From Vibrio tasmaniensis (GTDB lineage Bacteria > Pseudomonadota > Gammaproteobacteria > Enterobacterales > Vibrionaceae), in contig NZ_AP025511.1 in assembly GCF_024347635.1 (NCBI RefSeq), forward strand, positions 1,302,001 to 1,366,000: a stretch of DNA of 64,000 bases, given 5' to 3'. Made by a program: the position numbers and the translations under genes. The notes below the pieces were generated by a model, which saw only the letters and a list, made by a program, of their open reading frames with translations, did not search any database and was not told the DNA's origin. Positions 47,568 through 55,334 of this stretch are shown here, in pieces; position 1 is the stretch's first letter; each line of letters starts with the position of its first letter.

Positions 47568-48950
47568 TTAGCGAATTGCTGCGTTAATTGAAGGCAGTAA
47601 ATCGCGCTTCTTAATCACGTATCGCAAGCGAATTAACATCAGCGTAGCAGAGATACTTAAGCCCGTAAGAATACCAATCCAAAATCCTTCTTCACCCATT
47701 GCTGGAACAATGTGGTCTGTTAGTCCGAGCACCATGCCGAGTGGTAGTGCCAAGCCCCAGTATGAAGCGATGGCTAACATCATCGGGATCTTAGTGTCTT
47801 TATAGCCACGTAATGCGCCATTAGCAGAGGTTTGCAACGCATCGCTGAATTGATACATAGCAGTAAAGGTCAACAATACCGCTGCTGTCGCGCTTATTGC
47901 AGGATCGGTAGTGTAGAGCCTAATGATCCACTCAGGGAACAACAGGAACATCGCAACTGAAAGCAACGATACTAACGCAGCAACCAAGATACCAACTTTA
48001 CTACGTTCAATAGCGCCTAGTTCGTCTTTCTCACCCAAAGCGTGACCAACACGAATCGTAATGCCAAACGAGATACTCATCGGAATCACGTAAGTTAGGC
48101 TCGATATATTCAGAGCGATTTGCGCAGCTGCTACATTCTCTGCACCAATACGGCCAATCATCAATGCGATTACCGCAAAGATACTGCCACACACAGCGAT
48201 GTTCATCCCGATAGGTAAACCTAACCTTAGAAGGTGAAGCATCTCTTTTGCTTTTGGCTTCGCATCTGAAAAATTGATGATGGTCTTGTAGTGGTGATGA
48301 CCTTTAATGTAGGAGTACAGCATTCCCGACATTAGCCAATACACCAAACTTGTCGCCCAACCACAACCTACAGCGCCCATTTCAGGGAAGCCGAACTTAC
48401 CGTAGATAAGCACGTAGTTAACGGGAATATTCACCAACAAACCAACCACAGAAATGATCATTGGCACTTTGGTGTTGTTCATACCCTCACAAAAGCCATT
48501 CAAGGTGTAAAATAGGGCAATACCCGGCACACCGAAGGCTAGGGCAAACGCATAGTCGCTACCAATTGGAATGATCTCAGCGGCAACCCCAATCCATTCT
48601 AGGATCGGTTTCGCACTTACTAAGTAAGCGATAAGTAGCACACTCGCTATTAATGCCAACCAAACCATCTGGAAGAATTCAACAGAGATACTTTGGAAGT
48701 CACGGGCCCCGCGATGGTAAGCGACAACAGGCGTTAAAGCCATAATCACACCACGTAACAGTAGCAACACCGGAATCCAAAGGCTGGTACCAAGTGCAAT
48801 AGCGGCGAGATCGGCAGGGCTCACTTGGCCAGCCATTGTCGTATCGACAAATCCCATCGCTTGGGTCGCTATTTGAGTCAAAATGATTGGAACCGAAAGG
48901 TGCATAAGCGCACCCGATTCACGAGTAAAAGGACGAAATTTCGTTAGCAT
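47568..48950 (-). CDS. MATE-family multidrug efflux transporter
   Basis: The 460-residue protein has 12 predicted helices and typical MATE motifs (MGFVDTTMAGQVSPADLAA near the N-terminus, and PVNYVLIYGKFGFPEMGAVG). MATE pumps expel cationic drugs using Na+ or H+ gradients. It differs clearly at the N-terminus from the classical V. cholerae NorM, so I give no symbol. A TTGACC/TATATT promoter lies upstream at 49037-49065 with a MerR-like dyad, suggesting induction by a toxic compound. The gene borders the cassette array. Confidence 0.9.
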   Translation of the reverse strand: MLTKFRPFTRESGALMHLSVPIILTQIATQAMGFVDTTMAGQVSPADLAAIALGTSLWIPVLLLLRGVIMALTPVVAYHRGARDFQSISVEFFQMVWLALIASVLLIAYLVSAKPILEWIGVAAEIIPIGSDYAFALAFGVPGIALFYTLNGFCEGMNNTKVPMIISVVGLLVNIPVNYVLIYGKFGFPEMGAVGCGWATSLVYWLMSGMLYSYIKGHHHYKTIINFSDAKPKAKEMLHLLRLGLPIGMNIAVCGSIFAVIALMIGRIGAENVAAAQIALNISSLTYVIPMSISFGITIRVGHALGEKDELGAIERSKVGILVAALVSLLSVAMFLLFPEWIIRLYTTDPAISATAAVLLTFTAMYQFSDALQTSANGALRGYKDTKIPMMLAIASYWGLALPLGMVLGLTDHIVPAMGEEGFWIGILTGLSISATLMLIRLRYVIKKRDLLPSINAAIR

Positions 48951-49036
48951 GGAAGTTCACAACACCAATATAAATACACGAATGATGGCAGGATGGCCGG
49001 TGTGTATTTTAGGATGTGCCCCGTTGGGCGGGCGAC

Positions 49037-49065
49037 AATATAAACACCTTACCGTATAGGGTCAA
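49037..49065 (-). promoter_or_regulatory. Promoter of the MATE gene with MerR-like dyad
   Basis: Read on the minus strand, TTGACC (49065-49060) is followed after 17 bp by TATATT, or after 19 bp by TATTGT. The spacer contains a dyad (ACC-CTATAC-GGT) close to the -35, as in promoters controlled by MerR-family activators. Confidence 0.55.
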
Positions 49066-49168
49066 GCTTTGGATTTATAGGGGCTAATCTGCTCTGGAAG
49101 AACGCCAGATTCACATGGTTTAGATACTGTTTCTATGCACATAACCCAATGATTTTAATATGAATAAT

Positions 49169-49237
49169 ACTAGATAGAAAGTTTCTATATTTGCCTGTTG
49201 AATTTCAATGCGCACATCATAAGTCACTGTTATGGAT
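49169..49237 (+). repeat. Degenerate short attC-like palindrome (copy 1)
   Basis: ACTAGATAGAAAGTTTCTAT (from 49169) nearly matches the left arm of the attC-like site at 49260. It ends near CACTGTTATGG. It looks like a decayed copy of the same site at the left edge of the cassette array. Confidence 0.4.
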
Positions 49238-49259
49238 GAACTAAATTTAGTACAATTGA

Positions 49260-49330
49260 TGGCATAAGAAACTAGATAGAAAAATTCTATATTTAAATGC
49301 AGAATTTTTCTGTCTAAGAACTGTTATGCC
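49260..49330 (+). repeat. Short attC-like recombination site
   Basis: GGCATAA (49261-49267) and TTATGCC (49324-49330) bracket a long imperfect palindrome whose 21-bp inner arms (49274-49294 and 49295-49315) match at 18 of 21 positions. The 70-bp size is at the short end for attC sites, and the left core resembles those of later sites here. Confidence 0.5.
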
Positions 49331-49352
49331 TTTTTCTGGTGAGAATAATGTA

Positions 49353-49850
49353 ATGGATAAAACAGTATTAATTTCAGTTGTTTCGGCAAGTTCAGCTCTT
49401 GCTGGTGTACTAGTTTCTCAATTTGCAGTTTTACTGAAGGAGCACTTAAATAAAAAACATCTTAAAAATGTACTACTTCGTGAAAAGTATGAACAATTGA
49501 TGGATTGTATTCAGGAATCCTTAGTCTGGAGTGTTGAGGCTGGTGAATGCAAAAGTATGGATGAAATAACAAAATACGGTGTAAATATACCGGCAAGAAA
49601 AGCTTTTTCATTATCGCTAATATATTTTCCTGAGTTTCGAGATGCATGTGCCGATTTTCAAAATTATTACGTTGCTCATTATGAAGTCCTAATCAAAAGT
49701 TATCGAAATGATGTTTCATATGGTTTTAGTACTCAAGCTGCTGCGCACAATCGTGAGGCCTTTGAAAGAACGGGAGAAAATATTGCTTTAGCTAGACAAG
49801 CATTAGATGAATTGGTTGTTTTGTATTCACATAAATATGCACAGGCATAA
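49353..49850 (+). CDS. Cassette protein with N-terminal membrane helix, unknown function
   Basis: The roughly 165-residue protein begins with a hydrophobic segment (VLISVVSASSALAGVLVSQFAVLL). A basic helical region follows (KEHLNKKHLKNVLLREKYEQL), then a soluble helical domain. I do not recognise the family. The ATG at 49353 is preferred over 49326 because the latter lies within the recombination core GTTATGC. A clear attC begins right at its stop, so this is a cassette gene, A+T richer than the chromosomal genes to the left. Confidence 0.7.
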   Translation: MDKTVLISVVSASSALAGVLVSQFAVLLKEHLNKKHLKNVLLREKYEQLMDCIQESLVWSVEAGECKSMDEITKYGVNIPARKAFSLSLIYFPEFRDACADFQNYYVAHYEVLIKSYRNDVSYGFSTQAAAHNREAFERTGENIALARQALDELVVLYSHKYAQA

Positions 49851-49971
49851 CAAATGCATCAACACGATTTGCTACACTCGGCGTTGTCAGTTTGCCTTTA
49901 GTTTTAGTGATTAAGGCAGTAAAATTCAGCTATGTCTGTATCGTAGCAAACGTGTTATGCAGGCGTTAGGC
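49845..49971 (+). repeat. attC site (127 bp)
   Basis: The site runs from GCATAAC to the core GTTAGGC. The arms CATCAACACGATTTGCTAC (near 49857) and GTAGCAAACGTGTTATGC (near 49944) form an imperfect palindrome, as in Vibrio-type attC sites. It is the best preserved site in the window. Confidence 0.85.
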
Positions 49972-50018
49972 TTCCTGTCTCCTCCATGTTTAGTTCACTC
50001 TTTAAACGGGATGTAATA

Positions 50019-50765
50019 ATGAAAGACATCAATAATATTATTGATAAAGTAAAATTAGGCATGAGAAAATCTTACATTGATACCTTGTATTTTACGGATT
50101 CACCAGCAAGTCAGTTTGGTGCTGAATATGTCTTTACCGTTAATGTGGCGAAAGAAATCGCCGCTTTAAATGGTTACTATGCTGATCCATTTGAAATATA
50201 TATAGAGAAAAATGTTAAGCAATTGGCGAAAGATTGCTTAACCCCAGTTAAATGGGGGCATCCATTAAAAAAACATTCGACTATATTTCGAAAAGGCACT
50301 CCATTTATTCAAAGAACGGGCAGGGTAGATATTGCAGTATATAAAGAACAATACCCTAATAATATATTTGGAAAATCACCATTTTGTGTAATTGAGCTTA
50401 AGAGCTTTAATCCGACACGTAATTTAGTAATTAAAGATTTAAAGAGAAATGCGGAATTTTTGAGAATCACAGGGGATACAGGCAACTCTTTAATGAAAGC
50501 TGGTATTTTTTCATCAGTACACAGTTTTTCTAAAACAAATGATAGTCAAACCGTAGAAACAAACCTTAGAAGTTTAAAGCAAAAATACGAGGGCTGGACC
50601 TCAGAGGTTGGAGGTTTGTCTGATTTATCCATAGAAATTGAGACATTTACGTTAAGTAAAGAGCTTGAGGGAAGGGTTATGGATGATGTTGATGGGTGTT
50701 ATGTAGATAGCGATTCAAAACACCATTTTGTTGGTGTTGTGGTCGTGTTGAAAGTAAAAGCCTAA
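50019..50765 (+). CDS. Cassette-encoded PD-(D/E)xK nuclease-like protein
   Basis: The roughly 248-residue protein contains GRVDIAVY, then about 17 residues later CVIELKSFN. The D...ExK spacing is that of PD-(D/E)xK nucleases, including restriction enzymes and DNA-repair nucleases. A predicted helix rich in basic residues follows (RNLVIKDLKRNAEFLRI). No methylase partner is next to it. The ATG at 50019 (MKDINN) is preferred; a longer frame starts at 49986. It begins just after an attC core and ends at a GCCTAAC core, so it is a cassette gene. A defence or genome-maintenance role is possible but unproven. Confidence 0.55.
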   Translation: MKDINNIIDKVKLGMRKSYIDTLYFTDSPASQFGAEYVFTVNVAKEIAALNGYYADPFEIYIEKNVKQLAKDCLTPVKWGHPLKKHSTIFRKGTPFIQRTGRVDIAVYKEQYPNNIFGKSPFCVIELKSFNPTRNLVIKDLKRNAEFLRITGDTGNSLMKAGIFSSVHSFSKTNDSQTVETNLRSLKQKYEGWTSEVGGLSDLSIEIETFTLSKELEGRVMDDVDGCYVDSDSKHHFVGVVVVLKVKA

Positions 50766-50769
50766 CAAA

Positions 50770-50880
50770 TAAGGATTAAGGTGTTGCGCAGCCAACACTA
50801 AATCCCAAGTGTTGAACAAGCCCGAAGCCACTTTATTAAGTAAATTGTACGATTGTATTTGAAGGGCACATCGCTTTGAG
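50770..50880 (+). repeat. 111-bp dispersed repeat, copy A
   Basis: This segment directly follows a cassette stop and R' core. It is about 90 percent identical by eye to 59884-59994, with the shared phrase TTATTAAGTAAATTGTACGA. Weaker similarity continues on both sides. It may be an atypical attC arm or a small mobile repeat. Confidence 0.85.
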
Positions 50881-51020
50881 GCTTTTCTCAAGGCGAGCGA
50901 GGTCAAGATAAGGTTGCGATAGCAATCTTATCAACCAGTTAGTTATTTTCTCTTTCTTTCGTCGTCACGTATCCTCTGTTTTCGTTGATGCCATTCTCCT
51001 TATTATCAAATGCCTTTCGG
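50881..51020. other. Downstream flank of IS91-like transposase with a hairpin
   Basis: GATAAGGTTGC (50907-50917) pairs with GCAATCTTATC (50922-50932), with one mismatch, around a GATA loop. It lies past the transposase's 3' end, where IS91-family elements carry their replication origin, so it is a candidate end. Exact ends are not resolved. Confidence 0.35.
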
Positions 51021-52073
51021 CTAGATGGGTCGACTCACTCCAACGTACGCCATCTCATGCTCACAGCAAGGGCATACTCGTATCGCTTTGGTCCTTATCG
51101 GTGCGGTGAGTGGCGGCATCATATAGAGTAAGTTCAACAGCAACAGCTGAATACGGGCTCTTAAGGCGTGTGCTTGACCACGTAAAAAGCCGTAGTCTCG
51201 AACTCGTTGTAACCCTTTGGGGAGCACGTGTTGCAAAATGAGCAGCAAGAACTTGAGAGTCGGCAAGGTGCGCGTTCGCCATGCTTTGGTTTGGCTCTCT
51301 TTATAGCGGAACGTGACCGTATCATCGGTGATATGGATGATGTCTTCATCAGGCAGCACACCGCGATAGAGATAGCGCGACAAATAGCTCAGTGCAGACT
51401 GACCGTAACCAACCTGCCTACAATCGACCACCCATTGTTTGGGAATGCCACTCGGCAGCCACAATGTTGGGTGTTGATTAATGGCCTCTAGCATTCTTGC
51501 TCGCCAGATTTTGGCTAAAGCAAATGCGTTAAAAAGGTAATGCTTGTTGCCTTTGTGCCATGTTTGCCTTGATGCATCGTATTGGCCTGCCGCTACGATA
51601 ATGTGCAGATGTGGGTGCAAGTTTCGTTGTCGGCTGTGGGTATGCAGCACGGCGGTAAAACCAAGTTCACCTTGCATCTGTCTTTTCGCAAAGTCCTTTA
51701 AAACCCCCGATGCCACCTTAAACATACCGTTATATGTCGCTCTAGGTTGATGTCTTGCTAAGACTCTTAGTTGATACGGCAAAGTGAAGGTCACCATGAA
51801 ATAGTGAACAGGTAACCGCTTTTGCTGTTGACGTTGTAGCCAGTCAGAAGTGGTGCGTTGTTGGCATTGAGGGCAGTGTCGGTGACCACAAGAAAGCGGT
51901 AATCGGTCGTCGTGATGACAGTGACTACAGAACCATTGTGAGCGACCTTGTTGCTCGGTCTTGCAACGGAGCATCGCCCTAATGGCCCGATGCATATCGC
52001 CATTCATCTGAGTATGATAGTGACGCTTAAGCGCACGGTGATGTTGGCGAAGCAGCTCAATGAACGTACTCAT
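51021..52073 (-). CDS. IS91-family rolling-circle transposase
   Basis: The 350-residue protein has an N-terminal zinc-binding region with paired Cys and His residues (CSHCHHDD and CGHRHCPQC, about 49-70), the HUH metal-binding motif in NLHPHLHIIVAAG (His155 and His157) and tyrosines in SYLSRYLY (Tyr230, Tyr234) at the expected catalytic position. It is a normal full length for the smaller IS91 group. Its start overlaps the preceding recombinase gene by 4 bp. Such elements move by a rolling-circle mechanism and can carry adjacent DNA with them. It appears intact. Confidence 0.9.
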   Translation of the reverse strand: MSTFIELLRQHHRALKRHYHTQMNGDMHRAIRAMLRCKTEQQGRSQWFCSHCHHDDRLPLSCGHRHCPQCQQRTTSDWLQRQQQKRLPVHYFMVTFTLPYQLRVLARHQPRATYNGMFKVASGVLKDFAKRQMQGELGFTAVLHTHSRQRNLHPHLHIIVAAGQYDASRQTWHKGNKHYLFNAFALAKIWRARMLEAINQHPTLWLPSGIPKQWVVDCRQVGYGQSALSYLSRYLYRGVLPDEDIIHITDDTVTFRYKESQTKAWRTRTLPTLKFLLLILQHVLPKGLQRVRDYGFLRGQAHALRARIQLLLLNLLYMMPPLTAPIRTKAIRVCPCCEHEMAYVGVSRPI

Positions 52074-52981
52074 TTCATGCTCCCTGTTAAGTCTAGAGCA
52101 TCCGTTAATTGGTTGATGGCCATCGCCGCATCACGCTGCTTTATCTGAGTTATTCGGGTGTAACGGGCTGTGGTGTTGAGGCTTGCGTGACCCAGCAGCG
52201 TTTGCAGTGAACGCAGGTCAAGCCCTTGCTCAAGTAGGTGCGTTGCAAAGCAGTGTCTGAGAGAGTGGGGGCTGGCGTGTTTTTGGATGTCACACTCTTT
52301 GAGCACAAGCTTCATGGTTTTTTGAATGCCGCCTCTGTCCATCGGTGCGTTGTCACCTTTTCTAAGCCCTGGAAACAGTAATCGCGGGTGCTTATGGCTG
52401 AGCCAATGCACACGAAGAGTTTTAAGCGTTCGCAGAGGAAGCGGCACCATTCGGTCTTTCCCGCCTTTTCCTTCCCGTATGTGAACGCGCATTGTTTGGC
52501 TGTCGATATCATGAACGGTGAGGTTAAGTCCTTCACCAAGGCGTAATCCCATACTGTAAAGGGTCAAGAAAAACACTTGATAACGAGCCTGTCGCGTATG
52601 GTTAATCAGCGAGCTGACTTGTTGCGGTGTGAGTATGTCGGGCAGTCTTTTCACTTGTGGCGGCTTCACGATATTGAGCCATTCCCACTGTTTACCCAGC
52701 GTGTAGCGATAGAAGAACTGCAAGCCATTACGATCGAGTTTTATGGTGCTCCACGAGTGGGTTTGGATAAGAGACGCGAAGAACTGTTTGAGATCTGCCG
52801 TGGTTAACGTATCAGGAACGCGATCGAAATGAGCGGTGATCCGACGAACCGCACGAGAATAGGCATCAATGGTCGCAGGTCGTTTACCTTGTAGCTTTAG
52901 GTTGGTAAGGTGTTGTTCATAAAGGGTGTTGTAGCGTTTTAAGTCATCGGGTTTCATGGGCTTACTCCTGTCAACGACCAT
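52070..52981 (-). CDS. Tyrosine recombinase accompanying the IS91-like transposase
   Basis: The 303-residue phage-integrase family protein has an N-terminal SAM-like domain and a catalytic domain with Arg in GMGLRLGEGL, HSLRH, LGH and the nucleophile Tyr in NTTARYTRI. It resembles XerD-like recombinases found next to IS91-family transposases in Vibrio and Shewanella. The ATGA overlap with the transposase indicates co-translation. It is not an integron integrase: I see no IntI-specific extra helix. Whether it helps transposition is not known. Confidence 0.88.
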   Translation of the reverse strand: MVVDRSKPMKPDDLKRYNTLYEQHLTNLKLQGKRPATIDAYSRAVRRITAHFDRVPDTLTTADLKQFFASLIQTHSWSTIKLDRNGLQFFYRYTLGKQWEWLNIVKPPQVKRLPDILTPQQVSSLINHTRQARYQVFFLTLYSMGLRLGEGLNLTVHDIDSQTMRVHIREGKGGKDRMVPLPLRTLKTLRVHWLSHKHPRLLFPGLRKGDNAPMDRGGIQKTMKLVLKECDIQKHASPHSLRHCFATHLLEQGLDLRSLQTLLGHASLNTTARYTRITQIKQRDAAMAINQLTDALDLTGSMK

Positions 52982-53043
52982 CAGGGTGATGGTGTTACAA
53001 GAGTATGGTTCGCACTCGTTTTACTCTGCCGCGTAGCGGCTTC

Positions 53044-53170
53044 GTTCAACAAACAATTTAAGACGGATTCTAACAAACGCTTGGCATTTTTAGCTTGGTT
53101 TAGTTGCGTGTTTAAGGTGTTTTAATTGAGCGAGGTGGCAGGTTTGTTAGCCACTTAGCTAATCGTTATA
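53044..53170 (+). repeat. attC site
   Basis: The site runs from TTCAACAAACAATTTAAGA to AGCTAATCGTTATAC. The phrase TTCTAACAAACG (from 53068) pairs with GGTTTGTTAG (53141-53150). The 3' half is nearly identical to that of the site at 56383. Confidence 0.7.
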
Positions 53171-53176
53171 CCGCAA

Positions 53177-53470
53177 TCAATCATCTAACCTTTTCATAGC
53201 TTTACGGTAAACATCGCTACGTTCGCGTTTTCCGACTGCTAAGACGGTTACAATGATGACATCGTCTTCAACTTTGTAGACGAGACGGTAGCCCGATTGG
53301 CGAAGCTTAATCTTATACATGTTGTCAGCTCCAGAGAGTTTTGAAGCCGGAACATGCGGGTTATCTAAGCGCTCGATTAGCTTTTTCTTAAATTGTTGTT
53401 GAAGCGTTGAGCCAAGCTTTTTCCACTCTTTGAGTGCGCTCTTTTTAAAGTCGAGTTTATAGGTCATCAA
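53177..53470 (-). CDS. RelE-family toxin
   Basis: The 97-residue protein (or 96 from the second ATG) is a typical RelE/ParE-fold toxin, with YKLDFKKSALKEWKKLG, the core KLSGADNMYKIKLRQSGYRLVYKV and the C-terminal VLAVGKRERSDVY. RelE toxins cleave mRNA in the ribosome. The ATG overlaps the end of the antitoxin gene by 14 bp. The pair is transcribed opposite to the cassette direction, as is common for toxin-antitoxin cassettes with their own promoter. Such modules are thought to stabilise cassette arrays. Confidence 0.88.
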   Translation of the reverse strand: MMTYKLDFKKSALKEWKKLGSTLQQQFKKKLIERLDNPHVPASKLSGADNMYKIKLRQSGYRLVYKVEDDVIIVTVLAVGKRERSDVYRKAMKRLDD

Positions 53471-53705
53471 TATTTACCGAAATGCTCTCTTCAGATTCAC
53501 GCTCTTTCGCAATAGTTAGTAGTTCAAGATCTTCGAGTCTGTCCATCATCATTTCGTACGCTTCGGCTGGTACGCAATAAAATGCTGGCTCATTTCGGTT
53601 CAGTACAGCAACAGGTTCACCGTAAGCACTAGTTGCAACTTTCATAGGGTTAGCTTTTAATTCAGTAATGCTTGCAGCAACATCGGCTAAAATTCTAGTG
53701 GTCAT
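53457..53705 (-). CDS. RelB/StbD-type antitoxin (Phd/YefM fold)
   Basis: The 82-residue protein has the Phd/YefM-like N-terminal DNA-binding region (ILADVAASITELKANPMKVATSAYGEPVAVLNRNEPAFY) and an acidic C-terminal tail (ERESEESISVNIDDL) that would bind and block the toxin. It precedes and overlaps the RelE gene. Such antitoxins repress their own operon; a palindromic operator was not identified. Confidence 0.87.
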   Translation of the reverse strand: MTTRILADVAASITELKANPMKVATSAYGEPVAVLNRNEPAFYCVPAEAYEMMMDRLEDLELLTIAKERESEESISVNIDDL

Positions 53706-53760
53706 GTAATAGGTCTCTTAAGTGGTCTTTGTTTTGGTCATTTTAGCCTCAACCAAGCGG

Positions 53761-53878
53761 TATAACAAGTTGCTTAAGAGTGATTCGCAACGCTTGGCAT
53801 TTTTGCTAGGCGTTGCGATTTGTGTTTAAGGTGGTATGCGGGGGCTTCGGTATTGCGTTGCTCACACCTTAACAGGGC
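53761..53878 (+). repeat. attC site split by an IS1111-type element
   Basis: TATAACAAGTTGCTTAAGAG opens the site and CACACCTTAACAGGGC closes the left part. The missing core GTTAACC is found at 55238-55244, right after the insertion sequence. Joining the two parts restores arm pairing (CGCAACGC with GCGTTG). Confidence 0.75.
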
Positions 53879-53893
53879 TACATGGATTCCCCC

Positions 53894-54143
53894 GGTTGTC
53901 AAACATCCGCTAAACTTATGTTGATGGGTTTTGGACTGCCGCTCTACATTCGGCCTACTTATCGACGATTCGCATACGTCGTGGCCCTGATGACTTGCGC
54001 GACTGCGGTGCCTTATTCGTTAGATGACATCTAGTGTGTCCGCCGCATTAACAGGCTCTCCGCAAGTGGTCTTAACCTATCTCCATCATTAGCGTCTGCA
54101 ATGACCCGGTGGGGTTAACTCTTTATGCTGCTTAGTTTTTTAC
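53894..54143 (-). ncRNA. Candidate bridge/seek RNA region of the IS1111 element
   Basis: These 250 non-coding bases lie between the transposase stop and the inner edge of the terminal repeat. In IS1111-group elements the guide RNA that selects target and donor is encoded in this downstream end. I see several short complementary segments but have not folded it. Strand is assumed from the transposase. Confidence 0.45.
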
Positions 54144-55168
54144 TTAATCAGCATAGTTTTCGTATTCTGTTTGATTGTGCAAAAGCGACCATATAATTCG
54201 TGCGTTCTTCGCGGCCAGTGCCACTATTGCTCGGTTCATTCCTCTTCGTTCTAGAACGCCACGACACCACTGACTTAACTTATCTTGCTTGTCGCCAAGG
54301 TTGGCAATCACGGTCCTTGCGCCGTGAACTAATAGTGTTCGTAAATATTTGTCACCGTGTTTGGTTATCCGACCTAAGCGAGGCTTTCCTCCCGTCGAAT
54401 ATTGTTTTGGTACGAGTCCTAGCCAAGCAGAGAAATCACGGCTTTTATCAAATTGAGAGCCATTACCTATCGAAGCGAGTATCGCTGTTGCAGTTTGCGG
54501 CCCGATACCTCGAACCTTCATCACTCGTTGAACATTAGTGCTGACCTTAGCAAAAGAATCAAAGACTTGTTCAGTATCGGCGATACGTTGATTCAATTCA
54601 CCAAGGTGGTGATAAGCATCGGCAATCACCGTTCTAGCTAGATGTGGCATTTCATTTTCTGCATCTTCGAGTATTAAGGGAACCAGTTTCATCAATGAAG
54701 AGCGACCAACGGGAATGATCAATCCGAACTCAGAAAGTAGGGCGCGCATGCGATTCATAAGCGCGGTGCGTTCACGAACCCAATGCTCTCTTATTCTATG
54801 TACCGATAGGATGGCTTGTTGCTCGGGGGACTTAACAGGAACAAAGCGAGTAGATGGACGCTGAACAGCTTCGCAGATAGCGACTGCATCATTAAGGTCG
54901 TTCTTCCCTTTAGTTCGATAAGGAATTACGTATTTAACAGCCATAATGCGGGTGTCGTGACCCAGTTTATTGAGTGTTCTTGCCCAATAATGTGCACCAC
55001 CACACGCTTCAACGCCTATACGTATGAGTGGCATATTTACTTTTTAGTCAGTAGTTTAGAGTGGGTTACTGACTTATGAAGTAAGACCTTACCATTTTGG
55101 TCTACGGCATGAAGGCTAAAGTGGTTTTTAGCTAGGTCGATACCGCAGAAATAAGAATAATCAGACAT
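54144..55168 (-). pseudogene. IS110-family transposase, frameshifted near the N-terminus
   Basis: The main frame (55034-54144) encodes 296 residues with the C-terminal Transposase_20 domain (VRGIGPQTATAILASIGNGS) but lacks the start of the DEDD catalytic domain. The missing part is present just upstream in another frame, from ATG at 55168: MSDYSYFCGIDLAKNHFSLH onward, including the first catalytic Asp in GIDLAK. That frame ends with a stop right before the main frame. One base is missing at ACTAAAAAGTAA; a -1 shift on the A-run would restore the normal reading. It is either a disabling deletion or slippage-dependent expression. Confidence 0.85.
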
Positions 55169-55334
55169 GGTGCCTCCGGTGCATTTAAGCACCACATAAG
55201 TGTGGCAGATCCTCGGAAGGGGGAATCCATGTCATTCGTTAACCGCTTCTTTATTAATTTAGTTTTCAAATATGGTAATGATTCCCTTTGAGTAGTAGAC
55301 TAATATTATTTCCGCATAAATGTGCGAGGTAAGC

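Larger units (their letters stand above)
53879..55237 (-). mobile_element. IS110-family (IS1111 group) insertion sequence in an attC core
   Basis: The element is 1,359 bp. It has subterminal inverted repeats ATGGATTCCCCC (53882-53893) and GGGGGAATCCAT (55219-55230), with 3 bp outside one and 7 bp outside the other. Subterminal repeats and unequal tips are features of attC-targeting IS1111 elements. No target duplication is seen, as expected for the group. The long non-coding end lies downstream of the transposase gene. Confidence 0.85.

Noticed and set aside
52070..52981. Integron integrase
   Set aside because: The tyrosine recombinase is coupled to an IS91-like transposase and resembles XerD-like partners; no IntI-specific insert or attI next to it was seen.
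54200..54538. Antisense frames over the IS110-type transposase
   Set aside because: They are shadows of the transposase coding sequence without start signals.
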